This document shows positions 53,310-62,915 of a DNA stretch of 64,000 nt, in pieces. The translations under genes were made by a program, and so were the position numbers. The stretch comes from Lentilactobacillus kisonensis DSM 19906 = JCM 15041 (GTDB lineage: Bacteria; Bacillota; Bacilli; Lactobacillales; Lactobacillaceae). The notes beneath the pieces were generated by a model. The model ran no database searches, was not told the origin of the DNA, and saw only the letters and a program-made list of their open reading frames with translations. The stretch lies in contig NZ_AZEB01000004.1 in NCBI RefSeq assembly GCF_001434135.1, positions 1-64,000 of the forward strand, in the 5' to 3' direction. Positions within the stretch are counted from its first letter, which is position 1; the number at the start of each line of letters is the position of its first letter.

Positions 53310-54761
53310 ATGGAAAGCGAAGATGTCAAAGTCGCTGCCGAAAGTTCCGATCCAAAGGAATCTAAAGAGAAATTGATGAATGATTCCTCGAAGCGGATTC
53401 CCACTCGGCAAAAGATTGCCTATGGATTTGGAGATTTCGGAAATGGGTTCATGTTTGACCTTGGACAAGCGTATTTAACGAAGTTTTGGATTGATGGTAT
53501 TGGAATTGGCGCTGGGGTTGTTGGTGGCATATTTGCGTTCACCAAGATCTTTGATGCGTTCATGGATCCAATCGCCGGTTCGGTCGTTGATAACCGAAAG
53601 AAAATTGGTAAGCGGGGAAAATTCCGACCGGTTATGATGATTTCAGCGGTTATCTTGGGTATTTTGACCGTTTTAACCTTTATGATGCCAGATGGCTTGT
53701 CAATGACTCAGAAAATCATCTACGCGTATGCAGCTTATATGATTTGGGGCTTGGTTTACTCGTTTACGAATGACCCATATGGCTCACTTGCTTCAGTCAT
53801 GTCGCGAAATACACAGGATCGTAGTTTCATGGCAACGACCCGCCAAATTGGCTCCGTTGGGGCACAATTTGTTGCTGGGGTTGCGTTTATTCCACTGACC
53901 GTTTTAATCGGTGGTAGTGACCAACGGCTTGGCTACTTCTGGGCAGCTGCAATTTTTGCCGCATTTGGTGTTTTGATGTTTGGTGTCTGCTACCTTGGTA
54001 CCAAAGAAAATGTTCACGTTCACAGAAACAAGAGTGCTCAAAAAGAAGGATTTAAGGATTACTTCAAGGTAATCTTTAAGAACGGGCCTCTAGGTGCCTT
54101 AATCTTGATGACCATCTTCACCATTTCAGCAATGAACACGAATAACCAGATGATGGTGTTTTACGCTGAGTATAACCTTGGTAACATCGGTCTTCAGCCG
54201 ATTATTAATGCAATTATGATGGGCTGCTCCATTGTTGGGGTGTTCATGATTCCAATGCTAACAAAGCACTTTGGTCAGAAACGAACTGCTATGGTGAGTT
54301 TCGTTGTTGGCGCGTGTGCCAACCTATTGAACTTTGTGCTTCCAGATCATGTCGTTGTCTTCGTTATTCTTGTCACGATTGGTTACACTGCGCTAGCAAT
54401 TCCAAACGGGATTACCTGGGCAATGGTTTCCAACGCAATTGATTATGGTGAATGGCGTTCCGGTATCCGGAAAGAAGGAATTACTTACGCCGCGTTCAAC
54501 TTTTCTAGGAAGATTGCTCAATCCATTGCAGCCCTTGTATCCGCTGGAATCTTAGCTTTAACCGGCTATGTTGCTAATGCACATCAAACGGCTGGTGCCC
54601 TTCGCGGAATCAAAGCCGCAATGACGCTTTACCCAGGAATTTGTTTGGTAATGGCGGCTGTTATCATTGGCTTCCTGTACAAGCTAGATGATGAGCGCTT
54701 CGGTAAGATTGCTGACGATTTGGATCATGGTCGTTGGGAAGGCGGCAAGATTGGTAAATAG
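53310..54761 (+). CDS. GPH-family symporter (copy 3), probable galacturonate/uronide importer
   Basis: 483 residues with 12 helices. Family marks are RQKIAYGFGDFGNGFMFDL, FTKIFDAFMDPIAGSVVDNR and TNDPYGSLASVMS. It is only distantly related to the other two symporters here. Its operon with uxaE and the second uxaC points to galacturonate or a galacturonide as substrate (inference). The N-terminal 30 residues are charged and cytoplasmic. ATG after TGGAGG. Strong cre control at the promoter. Confidence 0.87.
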   Translation: MESEDVKVAAESSDPKESKEKLMNDSSKRIPTRQKIAYGFGDFGNGFMFDLGQAYLTKFWIDGIGIGAGVVGGIFAFTKIFDAFMDPIAGSVVDNRKKIGKRGKFRPVMMISAVILGILTVLTFMMPDGLSMTQKIIYAYAAYMIWGLVYSFTNDPYGSLASVMSRNTQDRSFMATTRQIGSVGAQFVAGVAFIPLTVLIGGSDQRLGYFWAAAIFAAFGVLMFGVCYLGTKENVHVHRNKSAQKEGFKDYFKVIFKNGPLGALILMTIFTISAMNTNNQMMVFYAEYNLGNIGLQPIINAIMMGCSIVGVFMIPMLTKHFGQKRTAMVSFVVGACANLLNFVLPDHVVVFVILVTIGYTALAIPNGITWAMVSNAIDYGEWRSGIRKEGITYAAFNFSRKIAQSIAALVSAGILALTGYVANAHQTAGALRGIKAAMTLYPGICLVMAAVIIGFLYKLDDERFGKIADDLDHGRWEGGKIGK

Positions 54762-54813
54762 TGGTTATCAGAATATTAATAACAGAATCAAATAAAATTG
54801 GAGGAATATTATT

Positions 54814-56439
54814 ATGGATTTAACTAATTTATTATCAGATGTCAAAAAAATTTTGGCTGCAGATGGCAACTATGAGAACTTAAGTAACAAGGAGATCTAT
54901 ACCCCTTCAATTCAAGTAGACCGAAGAAACGTCTACTTCATTCTCCACCAAACCAATGCTGATGGGATTGTTGAAAAGTCATTGGTCGTTTACGAAAACC
55001 GATTGACATCAGGTGATTTTGAAGCGGTTGACTCGTTAGATGATGTGGATTCAACGTTGATTGTTGGTGAACTTAATGAACACAATAATGATGCATTGGC
55101 TAAACGGTTCCAATGGATGCGGCCAACTTCCCGTCGAAATTACAAGTACACCTTTGGACTAGGGGATCGACTCGGTAATGCTTCTAATGCCCATCTACGT
55201 TTAATTAAGGGCCGCGGCATTATGCCAGTATTAGCACAACAATCAATCCGTGAGTTGGTTTTAATGCACCGAACCAATACCGACGTTTTCCAATCTGCAT
55301 CATGGGCTGTTTTTGAAGAAGGCTTCACGTATGGTTGGGGTGCTGACGGTGATCATGTTAAGACGCCATACGAAGTTGATTATGCCGTTAAAATTGGCTG
55401 CTCAATGATTACCCTGGATTGTACTGAAGAGATCAACAATGAAATTGTCACTTTGGACGATGCAGAACTTGACAAGCGGTTCAATCAACTAGACCCAGAC
55501 CAAATCAAATACTTTAATGATACTTATTTGAACAAGACGTTTGATCTTGGTGATGGTCGTTCAGTTAAATTCACCAAGCACGATGTTGAAGAATCAGTTC
55601 TGACATTCTATGGTGCTATTCTGTTTGCTGCTGGTATTTATGAGAAGTTCGTGGTTCCTTACAACTTGGACTTTGAAATTTCAATGGACGAAACCCCATA
55701 TCAAACGACTAATCCAAACCACTACTTCTTCGCTAACGAACTCAACCGTCGTGGGATCACCCCGGTTACAATGGCCCCTCGATTCTATGGTGAATTCCAG
55801 AAAGCCATCGACTACATTGGTGATACTAAGCGTTTTGAACGTGAATACATCATCCACGAAGCCATCGCAGAACACTTTGGCTACAAGCTCAGTATTCACT
55901 CAGGTTCAGATAAATTATCCGTATACGAAATTATCGGCCGCGTATCCAAACAACACGGCTGGCACGTTAAGACTGCCGGTACTAACTGGTTGGAAGCTTT
56001 GCGGGTTGTGGCCCACAAGGACCCAGACTTCATGCTGGAACTCTACAAGTTCTCATATGAAAACCTTGACGATGTAAAGGCCTTCTATGTCTTTAACGCC
56101 CAAACTGACGGTACTGCACCAAAGCCAGCAGACATGAACAAGGACAACGTTATGGATCTTCTAGACAACGATGATGCCCGTCAAGTCTTGCACACAATGT
56201 ACGGATCAATCATGAACTTGAAGCACAACTACCACTATGTATACCGTGACAAGCTCTGGAACATCATCTTGAAGAACCAAGCTCTTTACGACAGATACTT
56301 GAATATCCATATCGCAGAACATTTGGACTTGCTTCAGGGCGTTGTTAAGACAAAGCAGGAAGCCCAAGAGAAGCATGAACCTAAAACGGACATTTCAAAG
56401 GAAAGCAACCAAGAACTTCAAGCAAGTACGAATAAATAG
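54814..56439 (+). CDS. uxaE: Tagaturonate epimerase (UxaE family)
   Basis: 541 residues matching the UxaE family. It epimerises D-tagaturonate to D-fructuronate, linking galacturonate breakdown to the glucuronate route and replacing tagaturonate reductase/altronate dehydratase. FGLGDRLGNASNAHLRLIKG near the N-terminus, EISMDETPYQTTNPNHYFFA and KLSIHSGSDKLSVYEIIGR hold the conserved acidic and His residues. GGAGGAATATT before the ATG. It stands between a symporter and uxaC, exactly the partners needed. The last 30 residues are a polar tail. Confidence 0.88.
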   Translation: MDLTNLLSDVKKILAADGNYENLSNKEIYTPSIQVDRRNVYFILHQTNADGIVEKSLVVYENRLTSGDFEAVDSLDDVDSTLIVGELNEHNNDALAKRFQWMRPTSRRNYKYTFGLGDRLGNASNAHLRLIKGRGIMPVLAQQSIRELVLMHRTNTDVFQSASWAVFEEGFTYGWGADGDHVKTPYEVDYAVKIGCSMITLDCTEEINNEIVTLDDAELDKRFNQLDPDQIKYFNDTYLNKTFDLGDGRSVKFTKHDVEESVLTFYGAILFAAGIYEKFVVPYNLDFEISMDETPYQTTNPNHYFFANELNRRGITPVTMAPRFYGEFQKAIDYIGDTKRFEREYIIHEAIAEHFGYKLSIHSGSDKLSVYEIIGRVSKQHGWHVKTAGTNWLEALRVVAHKDPDFMLELYKFSYENLDDVKAFYVFNAQTDGTAPKPADMNKDNVMDLLDNDDARQVLHTMYGSIMNLKHNYHYVYRDKLWNIILKNQALYDRYLNIHIAEHLDLLQGVVKTKQEAQEKHEPKTDISKESNQELQASTNK

Positions 56440-56454
56440 GAGGCATTAGTCGGC

Positions 56455-57876
56455 ATGACGCTATTAAATGATGATTTTCTGTTAGGAAACGAGACGGCAA
56501 AGACCTTATTTCATGATTACGCAGCTAAAATGCCAATCATTGATTTTCACTGCCACTTAAACCCACAGGAAATTTATGAAAATAAGAACTATCCAAACAT
56601 CACTCGAATTTGGCTCAATGAAGGCACCTATGGGGATCACTATAAGTGGCGCCTAATGCGGGCGAACGGTGTGGATGAAAAATACATCACTGGTGATGGT
56701 GACGAATACAAGAAGTTCGTTGAATGGGCTAAAACCATTGAGAATTCATATGGCAACCCACTATATGAGTGGACCCATCTCGAATTACGGCGGTTCTTCC
56801 ACATTGACGAAGAACTAACGGAAGAGTCCGCACCAAGAATTTGGGATAAGGCCAATGAATTATTACAAACCGATGCCTTTAAGCCCCGCAACTTGATTAA
56901 GAATTCTAACGTACAGGTTGTCTGCACAACGGATGATCCAGCTTCCAACCTTCGCTATCACAAACTGTTAAAGAGGGAAGAAGCTAGCAGTGGTTTCAAG
57001 ACGTTACCAGCTATGCGACCGGATAAGTTAATTCAAATTGACCGAGATGGATTTGCGGACTACTTGAAGACCCTGAGCGCCGTGTCGCAAGTGCCAATCA
57101 ATAGTTTTGCGGATATCATCAAAGCTTTGCATCAACGCTTTGAATTCTTCAACGAGATGGGTGGTCGTCTTTCAGATCATTCATTACTGACCTATCACTT
57201 TAACGAGGCCAGCGAGGACGAACTAAATGAGATCGTCAACAAGGGTGTCCAAAACAAGCTGTTGAGTCAAATTGAGATCGATAAGTACTTGACGATGTTG
57301 CTAGAAAATCTAATGAAGCTAAACACAGAATTCAATTGGACGATGCAGTTTCATATCAATTCGAATCGGGATTTGAACCGGCCAATGTTTGATAAAATTG
57401 GGCCTGATACGGGCTATGATGCAGTGGGAACCCAACCTGACATTGTTGACCACATTACAAAGCTCTATACCAAGATGCAAGATACCAACGACGTGCCTAA
57501 GACAATCTTTTATTCATTGAATAATAATGATTGGATGCAACTGGCAACCATGATGGGCTGTTTCCAGGGCGGTACGGTTCAAAAGCTGCAGCTGGGTGCT
57601 GGTTGGTGGTTTAACGATACTGCTGAAGGTATGGATAATCAGCTGAGAATTTTTGCCCAGGAAAGTCTATTGCCACACTTTGTAGGGATGCTAACAGATT
57701 CAAGAAGCTTCCTGTCCTACCCACGTCATGAATACTTTAGAAGAGTGCTGTGCAACTTCTATGGCAAACTCGCCGAACAGGGGCGGGTGCCAAATAATAT
57801 TGAAAAACTTGGTCAAATTGTCCAAGATATTTCTTATAATAATGCTCATGATTACTTTGGATTTTTGAAGGATTAA
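56455..57876 (+). CDS. uxaC: Glucuronate/galacturonate isomerase (second copy)
   Basis: 473 residues, clearly paralogous to the 37.1 kb copy and starting with the same [11 protein letters not shown]32 and H34 lie in [11 protein letters not shown], and [12 protein letters not shown] and [19 protein letters not shown] are kept. The operon position after uxaE suggests galacturonate to tagaturonate as the main job. AGGAGG is 11 bp before the ATG and 15 bp separate it from uxaE. Having separate isomerases for the two operons allows different control: operator-driven for the first copy, cre-driven for this one. Confidence 0.95.
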   Translation: MTLLNDDFLLGNETAKTLFHDYAAKMPIIDFHCHLNPQEIYENKNYPNITRIWLNEGTYGDHYKWRLMRANGVDEKYITGDGDEYKKFVEWAKTIENSYGNPLYEWTHLELRRFFHIDEELTEESAPRIWDKANELLQTDAFKPRNLIKNSNVQVVCTTDDPASNLRYHKLLKREEASSGFKTLPAMRPDKLIQIDRDGFADYLKTLSAVSQVPINSFADIIKALHQRFEFFNEMGGRLSDHSLLTYHFNEASEDELNEIVNKGVQNKLLSQIEIDKYLTMLLENLMKLNTEFNWTMQFHINSNRDLNRPMFDKIGPDTGYDAVGTQPDIVDHITKLYTKMQDTNDVPKTIFYSLNNNDWMQLATMMGCFQGGTVQKLQLGAGWWFNDTAEGMDNQLRIFAQESLLPHFVGMLTDSRSFLSYPRHEYFRRVLCNFYGKLAEQGRVPNNIEKLGQIVQDISYNNAHDYFGFLKD

Positions 57877-57910
57877 TGAGTCGAAGTCAACTGAAAAATT
57901 AGCCTAAAAA

Positions 57911-57970
57911 ATCTAAGCCAACCTAGCAGTCATCAAAAGAGATGATTGTCGGATTGGCTTAAGTTTTAGT
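57911..57970. terminator. Bidirectional terminator
   Basis: CTAAGCCAA pairs with TTGGCTTAAG, with an inner ATCA/TGAT stem, between uxaC and the converging SDR gene. Confidence 0.75.
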
Positions 57971-58004
57971 CTCAGTTAATCATTCGTCGATCAGGGGATC
58001 AACT

Positions 58005-58766
58005 TTACGGTTTGGCAAATCGATCGAAGAATTCATACGGCACCCATTTTGCCAAAACTCGATAGCCTTTGTAAACAAAGCCAGGGGTATAGACTGCATG
58101 GCCTGCGTTGGCAAGTTGGATGGCTTTTCTGGTCATCTTCTTCATGTTTAGGAATGGCAGAGCGTCAGTGATTGTTTTCTTTTTATTTGAATTGTCTGCC
58201 TTCAAGAAGAGTTCCGTCTTCATGTTTCCCGGGCAAAGTGCCAGTACGTTAATGCCTGCAGACTTTAATTCTTGACGTAGGGAGATTGACAAGAAGTAAA
58301 GATAGCTCTTGGTTGAAGCGTAGATTGCCATTTGGGTGAGTGGTGCGTAGCTGGTAATTGAGCAGGTATTAATAATGGAACTGCCACGCTCCATGAATGG
58401 TAAGACAATCCGAGTGATTAAGGTTGGTGCCTCGGCATTTAACTGAACCATTGTGGCTTGTTTCGAAGGGTCTTGTTGGGCAAATGATGATTTATTAAGC
58501 ATGCCAGCATTGTTGATCAACAGTTTCACAGTTGGACGGTCTTGATTAATTTCATCTTTGAATTTAGCGATATCCTCGTGATTTGTTAAATCTAGTGGGA
58601 AAATTTTAAACTTCTTAGTGTAATAAGAATCCGCAACTTTTTGAAGAGCCTCTTGGTGACGGGCGATGAGCCAAATTTCATCAATGTCTGGTTCGGTATC
58701 GACAACAGCTTCAACAAATTCTTTTCCAAGTCCGGTTGATGATCCGGTAATAATCGCAATAGTCAT
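58005..58766 (-). CDS. Short-chain dehydrogenase/reductase (SDR), second of a pair
   Basis: 253 residues, classical SDR. The cofactor site is ITGSSTGLGKEF at the N-terminus, LLINNAGMLN follows, and the catalytic Tyr and Lys are in YASTKSYLYF. RH in LIARH after strand 2 suggests NADPH. It should reduce a carbonyl compound of unknown identity. It is the last gene of the OYE-SDR-SDR set, 37 bp after the previous gene with AGAAAGGA before its ATG. It is a clear paralogue of the neighbouring SDR. Confidence 0.87.
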   Translation of the reverse strand: MTIAIITGSSTGLGKEFVEAVVDTEPDIDEIWLIARHQEALQKVADSYYTKKFKIFPLDLTNHEDIAKFKDEINQDRPTVKLLINNAGMLNKSSFAQQDPSKQATMVQLNAEAPTLITRIVLPFMERGSSIINTCSITSYAPLTQMAIYASTKSYLYFLSISLRQELKSAGINVLALCPGNMKTELFLKADNSNKKKTITDALPFLNMKKMTRKAIQLANAGHAVYTPGFVYKGYRVLAKWVPYEFFDRFAKP

Positions 58767-58803
58767 GTGTTTAAGTCCTTTCTAATGTAATGAAATGAAG
58801 CCG

Positions 58804-59562
58804 TTAAATTTGGCTGAATTTAACCATAATTGATTGTGGAATGAAGTTAGTAATGACTCTTAATGTCTTATAAACCAACATCCCAGTGTATGTTGCCCGA
58901 CCATGTTTAGCAGCCTGAATTGTTTTGTGGGCAAACTTAGGGACGTTCAAGCTAGGCACTATATTGAATGCCGTGGTGTTTTGACCAGCGTGGAGGGCTT
59001 TATCCATTTCTGTTTTCATCCGGCCTGGAAAGACGGTACAAACGTTGATTTTGCGTTTTTGAAGTTCTTGGCGAAGGACGACTCCAAAATCTTTTAAGTA
59101 TGCTTTGGTAGCGGAATAAACATCCAAATTGGGGTTGGGGATGAATGATGACACTGAGGAAACCGAGAGGATAAATCCACCGGGCTTGATGTAAGGAATG
59201 CAGTTCTTGATAAATGCCGTTGCACCAAGAACATTAAGATTCACCATAGTATCAATATCACTCATATTTTGGTCAGTAACGTAACCGCCAACCGCGACCC
59301 CAGCATTACTGATAACAGCTTCAATGACGGGGGCTTTGGCTGCGAGCTCGGCCGAGAGTCTATTCCAGGAGGCTTCTTTAGCTAGGTCTAGTGCTAAAAT
59401 ATTAAATTTGATGTCTGGATATTGTTGAGCAATTTGCTCCATTCGGTTCTGTCGTCTGGCAACCATCCAGATTTCATTGACATCAGGGCATTCGTCTTGG
59501 ACCGCTTTGACGTAATCTGTACCCAAGCCGGACGTGGTGCCACTAATAATTGCAATAGTCAT
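58804..59562 (-). CDS. Short-chain dehydrogenase/reductase (SDR), first of a pair
   Basis: 252 residues. ISGTTSGLGTDYV, VISNAGVAVGG and the catalytic YSATKAYLKDF are in order. VARRQNR after strand 2 favours NADPH. It lies 21 bp after the OYE gene on the same strand and has AGAAAGGA before its ATG, so it belongs to the same transcript. The pairing of two SDRs with an ene-reductase suggests stepwise reduction of unsaturated carbonyls (inference). Confidence 0.87.
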   Translation of the reverse strand: MTIAIISGTTSGLGTDYVKAVQDECPDVNEIWMVARRQNRMEQIAQQYPDIKFNILALDLAKEASWNRLSAELAAKAPVIEAVISNAGVAVGGYVTDQNMSDIDTMVNLNVLGATAFIKNCIPYIKPGGFILSVSSVSSFIPNPNLDVYSATKAYLKDFGVVLRQELQKRKINVCTVFPGRMKTEMDKALHAGQNTTAFNIVPSLNVPKFAHKTIQAAKHGRATYTGMLVYKTLRVITNFIPQSIMVKFSQI

Positions 59563-59583
59563 TGTCGAAATCCTTTCTAATCT

Positions 59584-60810
59584 TTATTTTGCTCGTTTAG
59601 GACTTAGGGCAGCCAATCCTTGAACTCTGAGTGAGTAAAAAAGCGGCGACCAGGCATTGGTGCTGATCTTTGGCTTTTCGTCGTTTGCAATTCTGGCCAT
59701 CTGCTGTTCATAGTAGCTGTTGCCAATGGCTGGGCCAATTGTTTTATCAAGCGACTTAATCCCAGTTGTTAACCACGGCAGATTAACAGTTGCGTAACTT
59801 CCGTTAAAGATGCGGTTCGGTAAATCTGGCAAGAGAACTAATGGGCGGCCGATGCCAACCATATTGGTGTCACCATCCGCAACGGCATTTTCCATGCTGC
59901 TTTGAGTTCGAAACCCACCAGTCAAACCGACTGGAACGTGAATTAAATCCTTGATCTTTTTGGCATAGTTAATAAAGAACGCATCGTTGCTGTTCTTTGA
60001 GGTCCCCGTTGACATTTTAGGGCTGGCATAATTACCACCAGAAATTTCAATTAGATTGATGCCGAGACTTTCCATCCTTTTAATGACTTGAAGTGAATTA
60101 TCTTCAGTAAATCCACCAGGCTGGAAATCACTAGAATTGATTTTTAAGCCAATTGGGAAATCGTCACCTAATGTTTGACGGATTCCTTGATAGATCTCGA
60201 CTAAAAAACGCATTCGATTTTCAAGGGAGCCACCGTACTCATCAGTTCGTTGATTATCGAGCGGTGACAGGAATTGGTCGATTAAGTAGCCATGGGCGCC
60301 ATGAATTTCGACGCCGGTAAAGCCAGCTTTCTTCGCGATAGCCGCCGTGTTGACAAATCGTTGAATGGTTTGTTTGATTTCATCTTGAGTAAGCGCGCGG
60401 GGCTTATTAAATGCTCGACCATATATTCCGTCAAAACCAATAGCACTTGGGGCAACCGGCTCTTTTGAAAGAGTTCTTGGCGATTGCTTCCCTGGGTGGT
60501 TAATCTGCATCCATAGTTGAGTGTTATTAACGGTTCCCGCTTCTGCCCATTGTTTGAGCACCTCTAAATCCCGTTCGTCTTCCACGACGACGTTGCCGGG
60601 TTCGCCCAATGCGTGTTGGTCAATCATCACGTTGCCGGTAAGTAAGAGCCCCGCGCCTCCGTTCGCCCAGGTTCGGTATAAGTTAACGTGTTGTTGATTT
60701 GGATGACCGTTTTTTGCAAAGTTCTCGTTCATGGCAGATTTGAAAAAACGGTTTTTGATAATGGTTCCGCTGGATAATGTCAGCGGTTGTTGTAAAACTA
60801 ATTGAGTCAT
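59584..60810 (-). CDS. NADH:flavin oxidoreductase, Old Yellow Enzyme family
   Basis: 408 residues from the ATG at 60808-60810 (AAAGGAG before it). The FMN barrel shows IIKNRFFKSAMNE at the start, INHPGKQS, and the active-site pair in EIHGAHGYLIDQFLSPLDN. DEYGGSLENRMRFLVE and VGIGRPLVLLPDL are OYE marks. It reduces activated C=C bonds (enones, quinones or nitro compounds). The fourfold Cys cluster of the iron-sulfur-containing long OYE forms is absent. First gene of the operon after the TetR gene; a worn hairpin repeat lies just before its ribosome binding site. Confidence 0.88.
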   Translation of the reverse strand: MTQLVLQQPLTLSSGTIIKNRFFKSAMNENFAKNGHPNQQHVNLYRTWANGGAGLLLTGNVMIDQHALGEPGNVVVEDERDLEVLKQWAEAGTVNNTQLWMQINHPGKQSPRTLSKEPVAPSAIGFDGIYGRAFNKPRALTQDEIKQTIQRFVNTAAIAKKAGFTGVEIHGAHGYLIDQFLSPLDNQRTDEYGGSLENRMRFLVEIYQGIRQTLGDDFPIGLKINSSDFQPGGFTEDNSLQVIKRMESLGINLIEISGGNYASPKMSTGTSKNSNDAFFINYAKKIKDLIHVPVGLTGGFRTQSSMENAVADGDTNMVGIGRPLVLLPDLPNRIFNGSYATVNLPWLTTGIKSLDKTIGPAIGNSYYEQQMARIANDEKPKISTNAWSPLFYSLRVQGLAALSPKRAK

Positions 60811-60828
60811 AGTTGATCTCCTTTGTGT

Positions 60829-60950
60829 GAGTGAACGGGACAAAGCGGTCAGAAAGCTGCACCTAATCTATATAGAAAAGGACAAAAGGTGCTTATAAGT
60901 AAACTCTTGCTTTGTTCCAGATAAACTTTCACGATCATCGCAAATGTCCT
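60829..60950 (-). repeat. Worn copy of the hairpin repeat (R14)
   Basis: GTGAGTGAACGGGACAAAGC and GGTCAG keep the TAAGTGAG-side end, and CTTGCTTTGTTCCAG recalls the other side. The arms GCACC..GGTGC still pair. Its end touches the OYE ribosome binding site, as with R3 and R7. Confidence 0.6.
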
Positions 60951-60955
60951 GCTAG

Positions 60956-61555
60956 TTAAAAGACTGTTTGCTTGTTCGTCAGTCCGTTCCAAAGCTGATT
61001 CTTTAAGCTTAAGATAGTGGCTTGGTCAGGAGCAGTTTGATGATCGATATTTTTTCCAATCCATGAGAAGTTGGCCATCATTGATAAACTGCCGGTGAGT
61101 AGCGCAATTTGAGCCTGGACATTGGATTTAACGAAGATTTGACTTTTCTGTCCGGCATTCAGAAAATCGGTCAGGGTATCGATAACTTGACTGCGTAAGT
61201 GCTTACTGTCTTCATCCAAATCAACGTTAAAGATATTTTGATAAATGAAATGTAGCGCCGTGGTGTTTTGGTCGATTAGATTAATCGTGACATCAAACAG
61301 TTTACCGAAAACGACTCGAGTTTCTTTGGCGGAGTCGAGCGAGCTGCTGATTGACTCTAAAAATGTCGTCATCACGTGTTGAAAAACGGCATTTAAAATA
61401 GCCTGTTTATTTTTAAAGTAATGATAAATAGAACCAACACTAACGTCGGCAGCTTTGGCAATTGACGGTACGTTACTTGCTGCATAGCCGGTGGTTGCAA
61501 AAATGTCGATGGCAGCGCAGATGATTCGTTCTTGTTTGTCCGTTGTGTTTTTCAT
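60956..61555 (-). CDS. TetR-family regulator
   Basis: 199 residues. The helix-turn-helix is residues about 8-55 (ERIICAAIDIFATTGYAASN, VSVGSIYHYFKNKQAIL). The remaining helices form a ligand pocket of unknown specificity. It is upstream of and co-directional with the OYE-SDR-SDR genes and probably represses them and itself; a perfect palindrome lies in its own promoter. GGAGCTTAATC before the ATG. The inducer may be a reactive carbonyl or quinone (inference). Confidence 0.88.
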   Translation of the reverse strand: MKNTTDKQERIICAAIDIFATTGYAASNVPSIAKAADVSVGSIYHYFKNKQAILNAVFQHVMTTFLESISSSLDSAKETRVVFGKLFDVTINLIDQNTTALHFIYQNIFNVDLDEDSKHLRSQVIDTLTDFLNAGQKSQIFVKSNVQAQIALLTGSLSMMANFSWIGKNIDHQTAPDQATILSLKNQLWNGLTNKQTVF

Positions 61556-61578
61556 GATTAAGCTCCAATTAAGTTTTA

Positions 61579-61625
61579 GAATGAACGTTCATTCGAAGCA
61601 TAACAAATTTATTTGATGAGTGCAA
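61579..61625 (-). promoter_or_regulatory. Promoter and operator of the TetR gene
   Basis: Minus strand TTGCAC (61620-61625), 17 bp, TATGCT (61597-61602). GAATGAACGTTCATTC (61579-61594), a perfect 16-bp palindrome, starts 2 bp after the -10 and would block elongation or start. Confidence 0.75.
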
Positions 61626-61763
61626 GGGTCAATGCCTGTTTGACTTTTTCTGAGAAATTGACGTTAGTTAATGGTAGAATTTGATTGTTGAGTTAAAAGC
61701 GAGTGAAGCTAAGTGGTTATCGCTCTACACAGATGATCTAGAACAAAGAAAGGAGCCGGCCTC

Positions 61764-62792
61764 ATGAAGAATCCTGAAAAGAGCTCGGTGACAATTAGAA
61801 CGATCGCAGAAATGGCCAATGTATCCCATACAACGGTGTCACGGGCCTTAAATGGGAGCCCATTAGTCAAACCGGACACCCGTAAGAAAATTGCTGAAAT
61901 TGCAAAAGAAATTGGGTACGTACCTAATATTAACGCTAAGAGTTTGGTGATGAACCGCTCATATATGATCGGGATCTTTTTTACCAACCTCGATACAGGG
62001 ACGTCTGCCAGCTTCTTGACAGAAGTTATGCAGCAATCCCAGACCACGTTGCCAAACAGTTATTCACTATCGGTCAACAGCATTGATAATGTGATGACCG
62101 ACCAGGGGATTTTAATGAAAAATTTTGACGGGATTCTCGTCTTGAGCCAGTCGCCAACCGATGATGAGTTTATTGATTACATTCATGAAATGGGTCTACC
62201 GTTGGTCGTTTTAAACCGGAAGATTGGTCGAAAAGATATTACCAACTATGCACCAAATGATTTTGTTGGTGCTAAGAACGTCGTTGAATATGCGATTCGA
62301 ATGGGCCACACCAAGTTTGGCTTGATTAAGGGAATTAAGTCCTTTGAATCTTCCAAGCAGCGAAGCGAAGGCTTTTTTGAAGCAATTAACGCCCATGATA
62401 TTCAGATTGATCCTAACTTCGTGAAGCGCGGCGATTATCGGCCTGAAAGTGGCAACCGGCTCATGCGCCAGATTTTATCGAGCGGCGAAGTCCCAACGTG
62501 CGTCTTTTGTGAAAATGACGATATGGCCATTGGTGCCATTAATGCCTGCATTGAACTGGGTTATCGCGTACCGGAAGACGTGTCGTTCATTGGCTACGAT
62601 GACATGAGCTATTCTCAGTATATGACGCCACCGTTGACAACTGTGAGAAAACCGACTTCATTGATTATTCAAAAGGGTGTGGCTTCTTTGATGGCTATTT
62701 TGGAAGATGGTGAATCGAAAAAAATCACCCAACAGGTGATCGATCCAGAAATTATCGTTCGAAGTTCAGTGGTTAATCGGATTAAAGAATGA
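61764..62792 (+). CDS. LacI/GalR-family transcriptional regulator
   Basis: 342 residues. The helix-turn-helix and hinge are residues about 9-65 (TIRTIAEMANVSHTTVSRAL, INAKSL). The periplasmic-binding-like domain follows with MIGIFFTNLDTG, CVFCENDDMAIGAI and VSFIGYDDMSYSQYMTPPLT. It is not CcpA (the hinge and effector regions differ). The ligand is unknown. The gene is 123 bp upstream of the acetate kinase paralogue and may control it. GAAAGGAG before the ATG. Confidence 0.9.
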   Translation: MKNPEKSSVTIRTIAEMANVSHTTVSRALNGSPLVKPDTRKKIAEIAKEIGYVPNINAKSLVMNRSYMIGIFFTNLDTGTSASFLTEVMQQSQTTLPNSYSLSVNSIDNVMTDQGILMKNFDGILVLSQSPTDDEFIDYIHEMGLPLVVLNRKIGRKDITNYAPNDFVGAKNVVEYAIRMGHTKFGLIKGIKSFESSKQRSEGFFEAINAHDIQIDPNFVKRGDYRPESGNRLMRQILSSGEVPTCVFCENDDMAIGAINACIELGYRVPEDVSFIGYDDMSYSQYMTPPLTTVRKPTSLIIQKGVASLMAILEDGESKKITQQVIDPEIIVRSSVVNRIKE

Positions 62793-62844
62793 AGAATTTT
62801 GATTGATTTATGTGCGTTGATGGCACGCAAGACGATTTATATAG

Positions 62845-62873
62845 TATACTTTTAGTTGTGATTGCGTTTTCAT
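62845..62873 (+). promoter_or_regulatory. ackA promoter -10 and overlapping cre box
   Basis: TATACT (62845-62850) is the likely -10; no clear -35 is seen. ATGAAAACGCAATCAC on the minus strand (62858-62873) fits cre except at the outermost base and lies at the start of the transcript, a position for repression. Confidence 0.55.
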
Positions 62874-62915
62874 TTTCAAAGGGAAACGGCGAATATAATT
62901 ATTGGAGGTTCTACT

